From an uncultured Lachnospiraceae bacterium (GTDB taxonomy: Bacteria > Bacillota > Clostridia > Lachnospirales > Lachnospiraceae): a DNA stretch of 5,416 nucleotides. Every line of letters begins with the position of its first letter. Position 1 is the first letter of the stretch. The stretch is from positions 1 through 5,416 of the forward strand of contig CACXFD010000097.1 in NCBI GenBank assembly GCA_902766845.1, given 5' to 3'. This document shows positions 4,240-5,416 of the stretch, one piece after another. The notes under the pieces are model-generated. The model worked only from the letters and a program-made list of their open reading frames with translations. It had not been told where the DNA came from and did no database searches. Both the position numbers and the translations under genes were made by a program.

Positions 4240-5361
4240 TCAGTCGCTCACGTCCACATCCAGCGTGACCTGCACGCTGTAATCCGGATACGCGGCCCGG
4301 ATCTCGTCGCAGATCTCACGGTACAGCGCCTGACGGTCCCCGACCGCGAAGTCCAGGATCACGTCGAAGGTCATGCGCTTTTCCGCCTCGTCGAGGAAGA
4401 AGCCGTGGAACTGCAGGACGCCCTCGCGCTTCATGACGCGGCGGCGGATATCCTCGCGGATGCGGCCGGCTTCGTCGTCCTCGGTGTTGACGGAGTAGAC
4501 GCCGACGGTCCCGAGGATGATGCCGTTCTCTTCATAGACCCGCTGCTGGAGCCGGCGCGTCAGCGCGTCGATCTCGCGCGCGGTCATCGTATCGTCCACC
4601 TCGATGTGCGCGGAGGCCAGATACCGGTCCGGCCCGTAGTTGTTCACGATCAGGTCGTAGACGCCGTGGACGTCCGGATCCTGCAGGATGGTCTTCTTGA
4701 TGCCGACCGAGATCTCGCTGCTCACGCGCACGCCGAGGATGTCGTCCGCGGCGTCCGAGACCATCTCGAACCCGGCCTTGATGATGAAGACGGCGATCAC
4801 GGCGCCGACCCACGCCTCGATCTTGATCGAAAACAGCCGGTACAGCAGCGCCGAGGCCAGCACCGACGCGGACAGGATCGCGTCCTGCGACGCGTCCTGG
4901 CCCGACGCCGCGAGCGACCCGGAATTCACCGACTCGCCCTTCTTTTTGGTGTACGCGCCGAGCAGGATCTTGACGATCACGGCCGCGGCCAGGATGACCA
5001 GCGAGACCGCGGTATAGCTGACTTCCTCCGGATGGATGATCTTTTTGACCGAATCCACCAGGGTCGAGATACCGGCGTACAGGACGATGGCCGCCACGAT
5101 CATCGCGCTCATGTACTCGATGCGTCCGTGGCCCATCGGGTGTTTCTTGTCCGGGGCGCGGCCGGCCAGGCGTGCCCCGATGATCGTGATCACGCTCGAC
5201 AGTGCGTCCGACAGGTTGTTGACCGCGTCCGACAGGACGGCCACGGAATGGGCCGCCAGACCGACGGCCGCCTTAAAGCCGGCCAGGAACAGGTTCGCCA
5301 GGATCCCGATCAGGCTGGTCCGGACGATGACTTTCTCCCGGTCCTCTCTCGCTTCTCCCAT
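4240..5361 (-). CDS. Cation diffusion facilitator family metal efflux protein (possibly Mn2+)
   Basis: A 373-residue cation diffusion facilitator, which exports divalent metal in exchange for protons across the cytoplasmic membrane. Six membrane segments are visible at about 12-34, 40-62, 85-105, 117-137, 157-176 and 183-200. The HPMGHGRIEY loop signature lies at 74-83. The predicted transport site is Asp45-x3-Asn49 in helix 2 and Asp156-x3-Asp160 in helix 5, with no histidine. Zinc exporters usually have histidine there, so manganese (MntE/MneP-like) is favoured. A ferredoxin-like cytoplasmic domain (about 215-293) is followed by about 75 further residues that look like a second similar domain. 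GVYDL has Tyr where FieF-type proteins have a metal-binding His. The ATG at 5361 has GGAG nine bases upstream and gives a normal family N-terminus. The dipeptidase gene follows. Confidence 0.92.
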   Translation of the reverse strand: MGEAREDREKVIVRTSLIGILANLFLAGFKAAVGLAAHSVAVLSDAVNNLSDALSSVITIIGARLAGRAPDKKHPMGHGRIEYMSAMIVAAIVLYAGISTLVDSVKKIIHPEEVSYTAVSLVILAAAVIVKILLGAYTKKKGESVNSGSLAASGQDASQDAILSASVLASALLYRLFSIKIEAWVGAVIAVFIIKAGFEMVSDAADDILGVRVSSEISVGIKKTILQDPDVHGVYDLIVNNYGPDRYLASAHIEVDDTMTAREIDALTRRLQQRVYEENGIILGTVGVYSVNTEDDEAGRIREDIRRRVMKREGVLQFHGFFLDEAEKRMTFDVILDFAVGDRQALYREICDEIRAAYPDYSVQVTLDVDVSD

Positions 5362-5394
5362 GATGACAGACTCCGTATGATGAAGATTCTCCGT

Positions 5395-5414
5395 TGCCGG
5401 ACAGGGCCCCGGCA
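5395..5414. repeat. Six-base inverted repeat at window edge
   Basis: TGCCGG (5395-5400) and CCGGCA (5409-5414) flank eight bases, 34 bases upstream of the efflux gene start. No T-run follows on either strand within view. It could be part of an upstream gene's end or of the efflux gene's leader, but the window stops too soon to tell. Confidence 0.3.
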
Positions 5415-5416
5415 GC

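Overview
The window reads as chromosomal DNA from a Bacillota (Firmicutes) bacterium, most likely a fairly GC-rich member of the Clostridia or Lachnospiraceae. I infer this from protein style and gene order, not from a search: a short single-helix SecE, a four-cysteine L33, strong GGAGG-type ribosome binding sites, a C69 dipeptidase and a Clostridia-style cation diffusion facilitator with an extended tail. Every supported gene lies on the minus strand, so transcription runs from high to low coordinates.

In transcription order: a cation efflux protein (5361-4240) is followed after 72 bases by a C69-family dipeptidase (4167-2683), and the two are probably cotranscribed. An AT-rich spacer of about 250 bases (2682-2430) carries a good promoter and two candidate operators ahead of a TetR-family regulator (2429-1890). 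An intrinsic terminator follows. The promoter of the next operon sits inside that terminator's hairpin (1854-1794). The operon is the conserved translation/secretion cluster rpmG (1752-1603), secE (1562-1356), nusG (1339-815), rplK (663-238) and rplA (185 to beyond the left edge, 61 codons visible).

The ribosomal operon joins ribosome assembly (L33, L11, L1), transcription elongation (NusG) and protein export (SecE), the usual bacterial arrangement. Two RNA elements sharing GTGGRAGG ... CGTTNNCACCAC lie just before rplK and just before rplA. They look like paired binding sites for autogenous control by L1. The upstream group is accessory housekeeping: divalent metal efflux (residues suggest manganese), intracellular peptide hydrolysis, and a regulator whose target cannot be read beyond probable self-control.

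No CRISPR array, mobile element, tRNA, rRNA or phage gene is visible, and I see no wholly new system. The observations most worth a second look are regulatory: the promoter nested in the terminator loop, the duplicated L1-like leader element, and the palindromes around the tetR promoter.
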